Positions 21,840 through 33,097 of a DNA stretch of 64,000 nucleotides are shown here, in pieces (the first letter of the stretch is position 1; each line of letters begins with the position of its first letter). The translations under genes and the position numbers were made by a program. The stretch is taken from contig CM026551.1 of NCBI GenBank assembly GCA_015143295.1, forward strand, positions 14,123,827 to 14,187,826, written 5' to 3'. A model generated the notes under the pieces. That model did not search any database. It saw nothing but the letters and a program-made list of their open reading frames with translations, and was not told the origin of the DNA. Source of the DNA: Tetracentron sinense. Its lineage: Eukaryota; Streptophyta; Magnoliopsida; Trochodendrales; Trochodendraceae.

Positions 21840-24650
21840 ATGTACTTGAAGTTTGGAAATTTAGAAGCTGCGCGATACTTGTTTGATAAACTGCCTCAGA
21901 GAAATGAGGCTTCTTGGAATACCATGATTTCGGGTTATGTTCGAGTGGGTTTATATCCGGAAGCGATTGGATTATTCCATGAAATGCGGGGCCAGGGCAT
22001 TGAGCCCAGTGGGTTTGTGATTTCTAGTGTGATAACCGCATGTAACAGGTCGGAATCAATGATCACTCAAGGAATTCAAATCCATGGTTTTATTGTTAAA
22101 ACCGGTTTATTGTGCGATGTGTTTGTGGGTACTGCTCTTCTGCATTTCTATGGTACATATGGGTTTGTCAGTAATGCCCATAATCTTTTCGTGGAGATGC
22201 CCGACCGAAACATAGTTTCTTGGACCTCCTTGATAGTGGCATATTCAAACAACGGAGATCCAAAGGAAGCTTTGAATATATATCTGCGAATGAGGCGTGA
22301 AGGGGTCAGTTGCAATCAAAACTCTTTCGCAACAGTAATTAGTTCATGTGGGTTACTTGAGGATGAACTATTGGGTTGTCAAGTTCTTGCAAATGTGATT
22401 GTTTCAGGATTTGAATCTAATGTTTCTGTCACAAATTCTCTTATATCCATGTTCGGTGGTTTTGGTAGTGTGGAAGAGGCTCGCTATGTCTTTGATCAGA
22501 TGAAGGAACGTGACACAATCTCATGGAATTCGATGATATCTGCATATGCACATAATGGGCTTTGCAAGGAATCACTTAAATGTTTCTATTGGATGCGCCA
22601 TGCTCATGATGAACCCAATTCTACTACGCTATCCAGTTTGATATCAGCTTGTTGTTTCATAGATAATCTGAAATGGGGTAGGGGAATTCATGGTTTAGTT
22701 GTTAAACTTGGACTAGATACAATTGTTTGTGTATGCAATACTCTTATTACTTTGTATTCTGAGGCTGAAAGATCTGAGGATGCTGAGTTGCTGTTTCGAG
22801 GAATGCCCGAATGGGATTTAATCTCGTGGAACTCCATGATGGCTTGCTATGTTCAAGCCGGGGAGTGCCGAAGTGCCTTAGAAATTTTGGCTGAACTGTA
22901 TGCGACAAGCAAAATGAGGAACCATGTGACTTTTGCTAGTGCATTAGCTGCATGTTCAAGCCCTGACTCTCTTGTCGAAGGGAAGACTGTTCATGCTCTT
23001 GTAATCCATGCAGGCCTCCATGAGAATTTGATCGTGGGCAATGCATTAGTTACCATGTATGGAAAATCTGGCATGATGGAGGAAGCCGTACGAGTATTGC
23101 GAACAATGCCTGAGCGAGATGGGGTTACTTGGAATTCACTCATAGGGGGTCATGCTGAGAATGATCAACCACAGGAAGCTGTAAAATCTTTTAAATTGAT
23201 GAGAGAAGATGGCACACCTGCAAATTACATAACCATGGTGAATGTTCTTGGTGCTTTCTCCGCAGATGATCTACTGAAATACGGGATGGCCATCCATGCT
23301 CATATAGTTCTGACTGGATTTGAGTCAGATGGTTATGTAAAGAATTCCCTTCTCACGATGTATGCTAAGTGCGGTGATTTTAATTCTAGTAACTTTATCT
23401 TTGATGGATTAACCAACAAAAGTTCTGTCTCTTGGAATGCCATGATTGCTGCAAATGCTCATCATGGCCATGGCGAAGAAGCTTTAAAACTTTTTGTGGA
23501 GATGCAGCATGCTGGATTGGAGTTAGATCAGTTCAGCTTCTCTGGAGGCCTTGCAGCTAGTGCTAGCTTGGCCGTATTGGAGGAAGGCCAACAGCTTCAC
23601 AATCTGATCATTAAGCTTGGGTTCGACACATATCTCCATGTTACAAATTCAGCTATGGATATGTATGGTAAATGTGGAGAAATGGATGATGTACTGAAAA
23701 TACTTCCCAAACAAAGCATCCGATCACGCCTATCATGGAATATATTGATATCGGGGTTTGCCAGACATGGGTATTTCCAGAAAGCTAGAGAAGCTTTTCA
23801 TGAAATGCTACAAGTGGGATCAAAACCTGACCATGTCACGCTTGTGTCTCTTTTGTCAGCATGTAACCATGGGGGTCTAGTTGATGAGGGTCTTTCATAT
23901 TTTGCTTCAATGACTTCAGCATTTGGGGTCCCTCCTGGAATAGAGCATTTTGTATGTATAATTGATCTCCTTGGGCGATCAGGAAGGCTTTTCGATGCTG
24001 AAAAGTTTATTAAGGAAATGCCAATCCCACCAAATGACCTTGTCTGGCGGAGCTTGTTGGCTGCGTGTAGAACCCATGGTAATTTGGAGCTTGGGAGGAA
24101 AGCCGCTGAGCATCTTTTCAAGTTGGATCCATCCGATGACTCAGCTTATGTACTCTTATCAAATATCTGTGCGATTAATGGGAGGTGGGATGACGTAGAG
24201 AATGTCAGGAGGCGAATGAAATCGAATAATATAAAGAAGAAGCCCGCTTGCAGTTGGGTTAAGGTGAAGGGCAAGGTGACCTCATTTGGGATGGGAGACT
24301 GGTCTAGCCCACAGGCAGGGAAAACCCATGCGAAGTTGGAGGAGCTTATGAAGATGATTAAAGAAGCGGGTTATGTCCCTGATACGAGCTTTGCATTGCA
24401 TGATACAGACGAAGAACAGAAGGAGCACAATCTGTGGAACCATAGCGAGAAGCTCGCCCTTGCATTTGGGTTGATTAATGCACCGGAAGGTTCAACAGTT
24501 CGAATTTTCAAGAACCTCCGTGTTTGTGGCGATTGCCATTCTGTTTACAAATTTGTTAGTAGAATTGTCGGGCGGGAAATTCTGTTGAGGGATCCTTATC
24601 GGTTTCACCATTTCAGCGGAGGCAAGTGTTCCTGTTCTGATTATTGGTAG
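21840..24650 (+). CDS. PLS-class PPR protein with E and DYW domains, homologue of At1g16480
   Basis: The uninterrupted 936-residue reading frame starts at the ATG used in the Arabidopsis annotation as I recall it (MYLKFGNLEAARYLFDKLP). It runs through about twenty P, L and S PPR motifs (WNTMISGYVRVGLY, WNSMISAYAHNGL) to E motifs (PPNDLVWRSLLAACRTHGNL) and a complete DYW domain ending CSCSDYW. The deaminase signature is intact: H868-S-E870 and C896-GD-C899, with the C-terminal HHF...CSCSDYW. DYW proteins carry out C-to-U editing of chloroplast or mitochondrial transcripts, and the PPR tract picks the site. The frame stays open upstream without an ATG back to 21528. That extension reads like a transit peptide (basic, Ser-rich) plus a conserved half-repeat (RALHAVFVKN, then HSNTLINMY), so the real protein is probably about 1,040 residues. 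There are no introns in the body, as is usual for this class. Confidence 0.9.
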   Translation: MYLKFGNLEAARYLFDKLPQRNEASWNTMISGYVRVGLYPEAIGLFHEMRGQGIEPSGFVISSVITACNRSESMITQGIQIHGFIVKTGLLCDVFVGTALLHFYGTYGFVSNAHNLFVEMPDRNIVSWTSLIVAYSNNGDPKEALNIYLRMRREGVSCNQNSFATVISSCGLLEDELLGCQVLANVIVSGFESNVSVTNSLISMFGGFGSVEEARYVFDQMKERDTISWNSMISAYAHNGLCKESLKCFYWMRHAHDEPNSTTLSSLISACCFIDNLKWGRGIHGLVVKLGLDTIVCVCNTLITLYSEAERSEDAELLFRGMPEWDLISWNSMMACYVQAGECRSALEILAELYATSKMRNHVTFASALAACSSPDSLVEGKTVHALVIHAGLHENLIVGNALVTMYGKSGMMEEAVRVLRTMPERDGVTWNSLIGGHAENDQPQEAVKSFKLMREDGTPANYITMVNVLGAFSADDLLKYGMAIHAHIVLTGFESDGYVKNSLLTMYAKCGDFNSSNFIFDGLTNKSSVSWNAMIAANAHHGHGEEALKLFVEMQHAGLELDQFSFSGGLAASASLAVLEEGQQLHNLIIKLGFDTYLHVTNSAMDMYGKCGEMDDVLKILPKQSIRSRLSWNILISGFARHGYFQKAREAFHEMLQVGSKPDHVTLVSLLSACNHGGLVDEGLSYFASMTSAFGVPPGIEHFVCIIDLLGRSGRLFDAEKFIKEMPIPPNDLVWRSLLAACRTHGNLELGRKAAEHLFKLDPSDDSAYVLLSNICAINGRWDDVENVRRRMKSNNIKKKPACSWVKVKGKVTSFGMGDWSSPQAGKTHAKLEELMKMIKEAGYVPDTSFALHDTDEEQKEHNLWNHSEKLALAFGLINAPEGSTVRIFKNLRVCGDCHSVYKFVSRIVGREILLRDPYRFHHFSGGKCSCSDYW

Positions 24651-25680
24651 TGAGGTTACTTAGCTAAAGGAACGCCTCTCTCAAGACGCCAAGGCATCAG
24701 GATGGGGTTAGTGCAATGTAATATCGATTGATTGAGTGCTCTGGGATTCCACCGATGATAATGGGACCGATACCAAGTTGAGATTTTAATTCTTGAATCA
24801 ATTTTTATTTGGTATGCGGTCTTGAATTGTTGAATCCATTGGAAATCTTGGAAAGGAAAGTTTTAATGCTGTATTTATAAAGCTGACATAATGATCTTTA
24901 TTTTTAATTAATCTAATCCTGAATATATTTAACTGACAGAAAGATCTTGATACAATTAGTTTCTGTATTTTTATTATCATCTTTGAGTGCAACTAAAGCT
25001 GCAGTGTCTTATTAAGAACTCGTGATTCATGTGTAGCAGGTTTAAGCCGTCACAAACTGGTGCACCACATTTCTTGGGATCATCCTACAGCTGATTGGAT
25101 GGTGATGACTGGTCGATCAGACTGCTTTCAAGGTAAGAGTTCTCTGTAAGGTAGTGAGGCCCTGCTGAAGGGGCCAGAGTCATGCAAATGAGGTATATTC
25201 TTGTCAACATTAACTGTCCAATCAGTGAAATGAAATCTTTTCGGAGACCATTTTGAATGAAACCCATCTTCATCCGATGAAATAAAACATCTAATAGTTA
25301 AACTTTTTCTTCCAGACTGCTGTCGTATATTTAGCCATCCAAAAAGAATACTGTTAGTTGGGTGATTATGATCATTGAATGGTACTGAGTTTTGGTCTAG
25401 CAGATCCTCTATTTTGGACTCACTTATTGGACAGTTTGAATTAATAAGATTTTACATTAAATACCGGTGTACCTTATCTCTTTATATGGGAAAATATTTG
25501 GTTTGGGCCCTATTTCCCATGTGGGTTGAGTTCATCTCCTAGCCTAGATCAGTGGGTCATCAACTATCTTTAGATATGTTAGTTCATCCTTCCTTGGTTG
25601 GCGGGCCTCCACCTATCCTATCTCTATGTAGTATTTGTTGATTCCTCTTTCTATGGAATCGACTAACACACCCTTCTCCA
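24651..25680. other. Intergenic between the DYW gene and a LINE
   Basis: This includes the 3' UTR of the DYW gene. No further exon or RNA gene is recognised. Parts around 25320-25440 loosely resemble 61040-61140 (ATCCAAAAGAATA and TTGGACAG words) and may be an old dispersed repeat. The last part, near 25640-25680, may belong to an old minus-strand LINE. Confidence 0.4.
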
Positions 25681-25800
25681 ATGCCAGGGAAAACACTCGC
25701 TCTCCTCTTGTAGGAGTTCTCTCTCGTCCATACGAGCTTCTCTCTTATAGGTTACTATCGGAGCTTTTCTTGCTCTCTCTTGTTTCTAGGAGTGAGAATA

Positions 25801-28321
25801 ATGGATAATGATAAACTGGTGGAGGGGGTTTTGAGCATGCGTCTACCAAATGAAGAAGAAGAAGAGATCGAAGTAACAAAAGTGGACAGAACATAAGCTA
25901 TTGAGGCATGTAAAATAAGCCTTTTAGGTCGGTTGTTGATGACAAAGATGATTAACTACAGAGCGGCAAAAAATACTATGAGAACGGCGTGGCGGATGGG
26001 CGATGACCTAGTGATCACTGAGGTGGGATATGGGGTCCTCCAATTTAAGTTCTCGGCTGAGTTTCAATTACATTGGGTGGAGGATCATGGGCCATGGAGC
26101 TTTGATAATCATTTGCTCCTCTTGAGGCGTTGGGAACCAGGTTTATTGGCAAATATGATGATCTTTAAAAAAGCTTCCTTCTGGTTACAGGTACGGGGAG
26201 TCCCTTTCGAACTAATGACGGAGGATGTAGGGGAAGAAGTGGGTTGGACAGTGGGATGATTTATCAGGGCTGATGATAGATCTCAGACTGCAGAGAATGC
26301 GAGTTTTCTACGCATAAGAGTAGAATTATTGATTGATAGACCTCTCAGATGGGGAGGATTCCTAAAAAATATAGATGGATCTCGAGTTTGGGTGGATTAT
26401 CGCTATGAACGATTACCAATCTTTTGTTATAGATGTGGTCACCTGGGACACCAAGGGCCCGTTTGGCATCATTCTCACGGAATGATTCCGCGTTCCAGAA
26501 CAACCCATTTGGGAGGAGTTATGGGTTCAAACCAGGTTCGAAACGGTATCCAACGGCATGGTTTTTTTGTGGAACCAAAAAAAAAAGCTCCTTGGAACGG
26601 CACAAATGCACGCTTCTTTTGTTCCCGGGAAAAAAAAAAAAAAGCAAACACTGAGTCGTATTGAGTTGGGCGCTAGTGAAGGGAGTAGCAGGGGATGACA
26701 AAGAGGAACCAAGATCCGGCGACGATCAACTCCGGTAACCACTCCGGACGGCGACAAACCAAGATCCGGCGACAATCAACTCCGGTAACCACTCCGGACG
26801 GCGACAATGTATTCCCCTCTCTCTCTCACTCTCTTGTTTTTTTTCTGGGTACTCTCTTCCAAGCATGATCTCTCTAATGGGGTTTCCTCTTCTAGATCTA
26901 TCACTATTAGATTTTTTGGGGTTCTCTTCAACCCATGATCTCTCTAATGGGGGTTGCTCTTGAAGGACTGTTAACAAATTTTTTGGGGTTCTTCTTTGTA
27001 GATTTATTTTTATTTTTTTGGTTTCTCTTTGTTGAAATATTTTGGGTTCCTCGTTTTTTTTTAATGATGTTCTACGAATTTATTTTTCCCGATTTGCCTT
27101 CCATTAACAAAATTCTGGGGTTTCTCTTGTATATCTATCAATGTAAAAAAAAAAAAAAAAAGTTTCTCTTTGTTAACAAATTTTTGGGATTCCTCTCGTA
27201 ATTTTTTTTTGACTGCTCTGCCTACGAGATGTTTGAGATTTCTCTGTGTATATTTTCAGTTTGTCTTCCATTAACAAATTTTTTTGAGGCTCACAAATTC
27301 TTAGGCTATGGCAGAAATTCTATGTTGGTCCTGTTTGTTGGTATGTATGTAGTAGTATGAGTGAATTGCCAATTCAACTCTGTAATTCTTAGGCTACCAT
27401 CTGTTGGTATGTATCTATGTTGGCCAGATCTGTTGCTTCCTTTCAATTTTTTTCACTCTAATCAAATTGCCAATTCAACTCTGTAATTTTTTGTTGCAAA
27501 GGGCTTTGCCTTTTTACATTTATTTGAAAGTAAAACATCCAGACTAGTGATACTTTGTTGCATACAAGTCAGTCCTTTGTGATTTTGTTTTTGTTAGAAT
27601 AATGTTATTGCGATTCTGTTTTTTTTTCATCCAAACGCGATTCTGCTGTTTCTGTTCCCCGAACAGAATCAGGTTGACTGCATCCAAATGAGTACTAAGA
27701 ACAGAAACATTCCAGAAAGAATCATACTGTTCCAGGGAATAGAATCTTTTCTGATCCGGAATGATGCCAAATGGGCCCCAAGTATCGCAATGTTTTGTCA
27801 GATCATTAATTCAAGGAGCAACTGAAGAATTACAATATGGGGATTGGTTAGGAGGAAGGATGAATAGTAGGGACATGCCTCGCCGTACAAGGAGCCTAAC
27901 TCAGGCTGAACCGAATGCTGCTACACCCTCCCCTAGCCCGATGGGAAAGCGATTGACGGTCCCTCTGAAGACGGTTCAGGCTGTTAATCTCATGCACGAA
28001 GGGGAGTTAATGGTGACAGGGGTAGAGGGGACTTCGTCGGAGGTGGAGCAGAACTTAGAACAAAACCCCATGACAGTAAAGATTATATTGGAGACTCATT
28101 CGAAGCCACTGCAAGGTGCAATACCACCCTCAAAGTCAGTAATAGATGCCGATCTACCGGAAAAGGAGAATTCAACTCAAGTTGTGGAATCTTCATCACG
28201 GATACTGGAGATGACAGAGGAGACCTCTTTGTCCAAACTGTACAGTCGGGAAAAAAAATTCCGGCTACCGGTGACAGATGGAGGGGCAGTTACAGCTGGG
28301 GTGGGGGTTCCGAAATCGTAG
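25801..28321 (+). pseudogene. LINE ORF1 (DUF4283 and CCHC zinc knuckle), split by a MITE
   Basis: ATG at 25801 opens an acidic leader (MDNDKLVEGVLSMRLPNEEE) that stops after about 30 codons. The DUF4283 domain follows (ALLMTKMINYRAAK-like, then FSAEFQLHWVEDHGPWSFD). Another stop lies at 26257-26259. The zinc knuckle CYRCGHLGH at about 26427-26453 is cut by the MITE, and its last cysteine (SQC) resumes at about 27785. The C-terminal part (27785-28321) is basic then low-complexity. In L1-type elements ORF1 is the RNA-binding protein of the particle. It is not functional here. Confidence 0.8.
26455..27778 (+). mobile_element. PIF/Harbinger-like non-autonomous element, 1324 bp
   Basis: The left end GGGCCCGTTTGGCATCATTC and the right end, inverted, GGGCCCATTTGGCATCATTC form the terminal repeats. 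The flanks share CAA (26452-26454 and 27779-27781) or, if the ends are drawn one base in, CCAAG. Subterminal parts hold GGAATGATTCCG, TTCCAG and AACGG words in both orientations. The interior has a 47-bp direct duplication at about 26703-26805 and a second duplicated segment (CATGATCTCTCTAATGGGG) at about 26863 and 26933. No transposase was found. It interrupts the zinc-knuckle codons of the LINE ORF1. Confidence 0.8.
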
Positions 28322-28867
28322 GAGGGAATCATGGGAGGAGTGTGCATGCTGCTATTGTTTCAGTGGGTATGGGCAATCCTCAAACAACATTTGTAGATAA
28401 GGAAAGATTATCTCCAAGATATACTCCTTCCGATTTTAATAATGAGAGAATCTCCTCAATGCAAAAAGCACCGACTATGCTAACAAGGAAATGAGGCACA
28501 CAGTGGGTATCGGTAAAACCCATATCATTAAATCTGATGTGGGATTCGCAGGGTCCCTCTCCAATGCCCAAGGTATGCCAACCGAAAATCAACACCAAGG
28601 CCAGTTCACTCATGACCATATGCTAGCAATAAATAAAGCTAAAACAGAGGAAATATTGAAATGGAAAAAGCTTACTAGGCCAGATTTGATGCTCTAGGAG
28701 AAAGAGAAGGAAGACAGATTGCAAGTTAGAGTAAAGAGGGGAGCCCGGTTGGGTGGTCTTGAGGAAGATGAAGGTTCAAAGAAAAAAAAGGAAAAAAAGA
28801 TTGGGGAAACACAGTCAGAGTGTAGTCTGAATTTGGCAGGAGTTGCAGAGCAACCCCGCCAATCCCA

Positions 28868-29635
28868 ATGAGGCTTGTAAGCTGGAATTGTTGGGGGCTT
28901 GGGAACCCCCATGCAGTTCGAGACCTTCATCAATTGATGAAGGAAAAAGATCCCTCCATTATGTTTCTCATGGAAACAAAAATGGATTCAAAAAGAATGA
29001 CAGAAATAAAGTTTAGACTAGGCTTTCATCATGCTTTGGTGATTCCTAGTCTTGGGAAGAGTCGTGGGCTTACTCTTATGTGGAAGGATACAGTGGAGCT
29101 AATAATTCAAAATTATTCTCAAACTCATATTGATGCTCTCATCATTTTAGGGCAAAATAGTGAATGGCGACTCACGGGTTTCTACGGAAATCCGGACTCG
29201 AGTAAAAGGAAGGAGTCTTGGGCTTTATTGAAGATGTTGGGACATTTGTGCATGAAGCCGTGGATTTGCATGAGTGATTTAAATGAAATTCTATCCAGCA
29301 ATGAAAAGCAAGGGGGCAAATGCAGAAATCAACAGAAAATGATGGAGTTTCGGGAGGCTGTCGTTGCATGCCAACTAGTTGATATGGGTTATAAAAGGGT
29401 TGATTTTACGTGGAACAATATGAGAAAGGATGAAGCAAATATCCAAGAGAGGTTAGATAGAGCTATGGTCTCAACAAGCTTGCTGGACTGGTTTAAGGGC
29501 TCAGGTGTGCATCATATCCCTTCTACTACCTCAGATCATGCCTTTCTTCTCATTGAGGTGGTAGATCAATTAAATCCAAAAAAGAAAAAAAAAAGGGGAT
29601 TCACCGGTTTGAAGAGATTTGGGCCTCTAAACTAG
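28868..29635 (+). pseudogene. LINE APE-type endonuclease
   Basis: The sequence opens MRLVSWNCWGLGNP and continues with the catalytic METKMDS, GFYGNPD, the DLNEIL site and the C-terminal TTSDHAFL, which are the expected motifs of the exonuclease-endonuclease-phosphatase fold that nicks the target DNA. All main motifs are visible, so this is the best-kept part of the element. The frame is lost at about 29600 after an A-rich stretch (KKKKKR) before the linker to RT. Confidence 0.85.
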
Positions 29636-29691
29636 AATGTGAAGATATTATCCGATGGGTCTGGGAGAATGTAGCTCCAGCTGGAAGCCTT

Positions 29692-31820
29692 TTGTATCAG
29701 GTAACCGAGAAAATTAAGGAGTGTCGATACCAGCTCATTGCATGGAGCAAAAGTCCTGTTGGGAAAGATAGGGAGGTTCTCAGTAATAAAATAAAAATTC
29801 TAGAAAATTTAATGATAGACAATAAGGAGGGCAAACATCAAGAGTTGATTCATCAGATTAATGGTGAAATTAATGGCCTTCTTCTTCAAGAGGAAGTCTA
29901 CTGGAGGTAGAGGTCAATGGCTATCTGGTTAGCATCGGGGGATAAAAATACAAAAAAATTTCATCAAAGGGCTTCTCAGCGGAAAAGAAAAAAATACAAT
30001 TATAGGGCTAATGGATGAGAATGGTAGTTGGAGGGAGGATGAAGATGAGATACAAAATATTGCTACTAATTATTTTCAAGTCGAGCAACCCTCCTCTCAT
30101 TGATAGAACAACCAGAGTTATGGAAAAGGTTGTTGATCCCGATCAAAACAGAAAGATCCTGAGCCCATTCACACTTGACGAGGTCAAGAGAGTAGTTTTT
30201 CAAATGCATCCATCTAAGGCTCTAGGCCCGGATGGTATGTCTTGCTTTTTCTACCAACATTATTGGAATATAGTGGGTAGTCAAGTTACTTCGGCAGTTC
30301 TTTCATTCCTAAATTCTGGTTATATGCTTAAAAAAATAAATTTCACTCACATTGCATTGATTCCTAAGATTAAAAACCCAGCTCGCATGTCTGATTATAG
30401 ACCCATTAGCCTTTGTAATGTTCTTTATAAAATAGTGTCAAAAGTTTTAGTGAATCGTATGCAAGGAGTGTTATCAAAAATCATCTCAAACTCTCAGAGT
30501 GCTTTTCTTCCTAGGAGGCTTATATCTGACAATGTTGTTATTGCTTATGAGCTAATGCATTCTATGAATCAAAAGAGGAGGGGAAAAGTGGGGTGGATGG
30601 CTATGAAGCTGGATATGAGCAAGGCCTATAACAGAGTGGAATGGAGATTTTTAAAAGAGACGATGAGTAAGATGGGATTTGAAGATAGATGGGTTGATCT
30701 TATTATGAGCTGTGTGTCTACACCAACATACTCGGTGCTTCTAAATGGGTCTCCCAGGGGTACATAAAACCTACCCGAGGTCTGTTAGCCAAGCAAGGGT
30801 GGAGACTTCTCCAGAACACGCAATCCATTTTTTATCGAGTATTCAAAGCTAAATATCTCCCTCATGGTTCGTTTCTCAGTGCAACCATGGGATCAAACCC
30901 TAGCTATATCTGGAGGAGTTTTATGGTAGCTCAAAGTATTCTTCAAAAGGGAACGAGTTGGAAGGTAGGCAATGGAAATGACATAAATATATGACGAGAC
31001 AAATAGACACCACGACAGTTTTCTAGTAATTTTGAAGCCGACTATCTAATGAAAGTGGGGGATATGATTGATCCGGTGAATAGAAGGTGAGACGTACCTC
31101 TTATTTATAGGGTATTTAGTAATCATGATGCAGAGATTATCAAGGCAATTCCGTTGAGTGATCTTGATTTTCCAGATAAACTTATATGGTATATGGCCCC
31201 ATAGTAAATCAAGAGGTTTCTCAGTTCGGTCGGCATATTACTTTATTACTCGAGGAGAAGATGGTTCGGCTATGGTAAATGAAGCGGATGGATCTAATAT
31301 GGAGGAAACTAGAAGATTGTGGAAGCGGATATGGGGTCTTGGTATCCCAAATAAGTGCAAACATTTCATGTGGAGAGCATGTACAAATTCATTACCTACA
31401 ATGGCGAACTTGAACAAGAGAGGAGTTCCTACGGAAAAATTTTGTCGTATTTGTTCCAGTAACTTGGAATTTGTGACACATGCTCTATGGGCTTGCCCTT
31501 TGGCTAGAAATGTGTGGGCACTGTTGAAAGGAAGAGTGCAAAAAATGATTGCAACAGAGGACCTAGACTTTCGACAAATTGTCTTTGAGTTGGAGTCGAG
31601 AGCTACAAAAGAAGAGTTGGGGAAGGAAACTATGATAGCATGGGCTATATGGGATGCGTGCAACAAAATTATTTTTGAGAATTTTCAACTCCACCCGAAT
31701 CAGATCTTTCAAAGAGCAAATGTTTTATTAGACGATTTTCAGAGGTTTTCAATGCTTAGGCACTGTCAACCAAGCATTATATGCTCAACCCCTTTAGGAA
31801 TGGAAGCTACTGTTAGATGA
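29692..31820 (+). pseudogene. LINE reverse transcriptase with core deletion, plus zf-RVT
   Basis: The linker at 29692-29910 leads to RT fingers and palm from about 30130 (FTLDEVKRVVFQMHPSKALGP, YRPISLCNVLYKIVSK, KLDMSKAYNRVEW) up to LLNGSPRG at about 30760. The usual continuation with the YADD catalytic motif is missing. Sequence jumps within GYIKPTRG directly to LLAKQGWRLL, the segment well after the active site. There is also a one-base frame change at the GSPRG point. Further on are several stops and a zf-RVT region (FCRICSSNLEFVTHALWACP). It ends at 31818-31820. There is no RNase H domain, unlike the LINE at 10037. Confidence 0.85.
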
Positions 31821-31962
31821 GCTCAAAGTTCATTGTTTAGCTCCTTTCGGTTTGTAACAGGATTTGCTTCCTGCTGATTTTGAATCTGTGTACCTAAGAT
31901 TACTTTCTCAATCAATAAAAATTTCTATCTTTTATAAATAAATAAAAATGCTAGGGAAAACA

Positions 31963-33010
31963 AACTACCAAAATCCTCCCTAAGAGACGACAAGCCACAC
32001 CAAAGATCCTCTTAAAATTTAAAGACCTTACCACAACCCACCTGGAAGTAGGGCTGTAAACGGATGCAGATATTATCCGTATCCGATTCGTATCCAAATC
32101 CCTTTAGTCGGATAATTATCCGGATAGGTATCCGGCGGAGCGGATTCGGATAGTAAAATACTATCCGTTTATAATTGGATATGGATTCGGATACTGTTAT
32201 ATCCGATCTGATAAATATCCGTCCAATTATATAATATATATAAATAATATATTTTAAATTTATAAATTAATATAATCTTTAAAATATATTTTTTAAAATA
32301 AAAATTTATATATTTTTACATTTTTTAAATATTAATTTATATTTTTTAATTTTAAAAAAATCAATCGGATAATTCGGATACTATCCGGATATTTTAATCG
32401 GAGTAGGATACGGATATCATATTTCACTATCCGCCGGATATTTATTCGGATATCTGGATATATAATTGGATACGAATTCGGATATACCAATATCCACTCC
32501 GAATCCGTTCCGTTTACAGCCCTACCTGGAAGCTACTGAATTTGGAAATTTTGCTCCTAACCCCAAAATGGCCTTCCAACAACCCACCCCATGGGACCCT
32601 CACAAGCCACACCGACTTGACCCTATATCTAGCTACATTCACCTCCTTCCAAAGGCTTCACCAACACTCTAAAGTCACTTCCCTAATAAAGCCGAATTAA
32701 CCCTGACCAAAGGCTTAATCCCCAAACCCCCAGATTCTAAAGGCCAACACACAGAGCTCAACTCAACCATATGATATTTATAGGAATCAAGCTTGTCATT
32801 CCACATAAGTTCTCGTTGGATCTTTTCTAGTTTCTATTCTGTTGAGGCCAGAATGGTAAAGAGAGACATGTAGTAAATCAGCAGACTGATCAACACACAT
32901 TTGAGAGGAGTAATACGACCCCCAACCGATAGATGAATAGCTTGCCATCTAGCAAATCTCTTAGAGAACTGACCGAGAATCCTAAAAAAGACAGTTAAAA
33001 AAAAAAGCTA
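31963..33010 (-). pseudogene. Old minus-strand LINE fragment (RT tail)
   Basis: Minus-strand translation at about 33000-32760 gives post-catalytic L1 RT sequence (ARWQAIHLSVGGRITPLKCV, then KIQRELMWND). At about 32590-31963 it continues with GCGKVFKFWEDLWCG and LREDFGSLFSLA. The reading appears to run on across the target site of the plus-strand LINE into 25680-25640. This suggests that the plus-strand LINE, and also the hAT MITE at 32049, inserted into this older copy. Confidence 0.6.
32049..32524 (+). mobile_element. hAT-like MITE, TAGGGCTGTAAACGG family, 476 bp
   Basis: The ends TAGGGCTGTAAACGG and CCGTTTACAGCCCTA are perfect inverted repeats. They are flanked by the perfect 8-bp duplication CCTGGAAG (32041-32048 and 32525-32532). 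The interior is AT-rich with many ATCCGGATA words near both ends. It is related in terminal sequence to 47176-47960. Confidence 0.92.
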
Positions 33011-33097
33011 GAATAACTGAAACAAACCAATGCGAACTGAAATCAAGGAGGGAATGGCTCACTAAATAAACTGTCCCTAATAGCCCCCTCGGCGAGC

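Larger units (their letters stand above)
25696..31947 (+). mobile_element. L1-type LINE, near full length, with target-site duplication
   Basis: The element is flanked by a 16-bp duplication with one mismatch: AATGCCAGGGAAAACA at 25680-25695 and AATGCTAGGGAAAACA at 31947-31962. The order is a CT-rich leader, ORF1 (DUF4283 plus CCHC knuckle), APE-type endonuclease, RT and zf-RVT, ending in an A-rich tail (TTTTATAAATAAATAAAAA). A 1.3-kb PIF-like element is inserted in ORF1, and the RT core is deleted. The 5' end looks intact, so target-primed reverse transcription probably ran to completion. It is dead now, with several stops and frameshifts. It lies immediately against an older minus-strand LINE fragment, into which it appears to have inserted. 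Confidence 0.88.
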
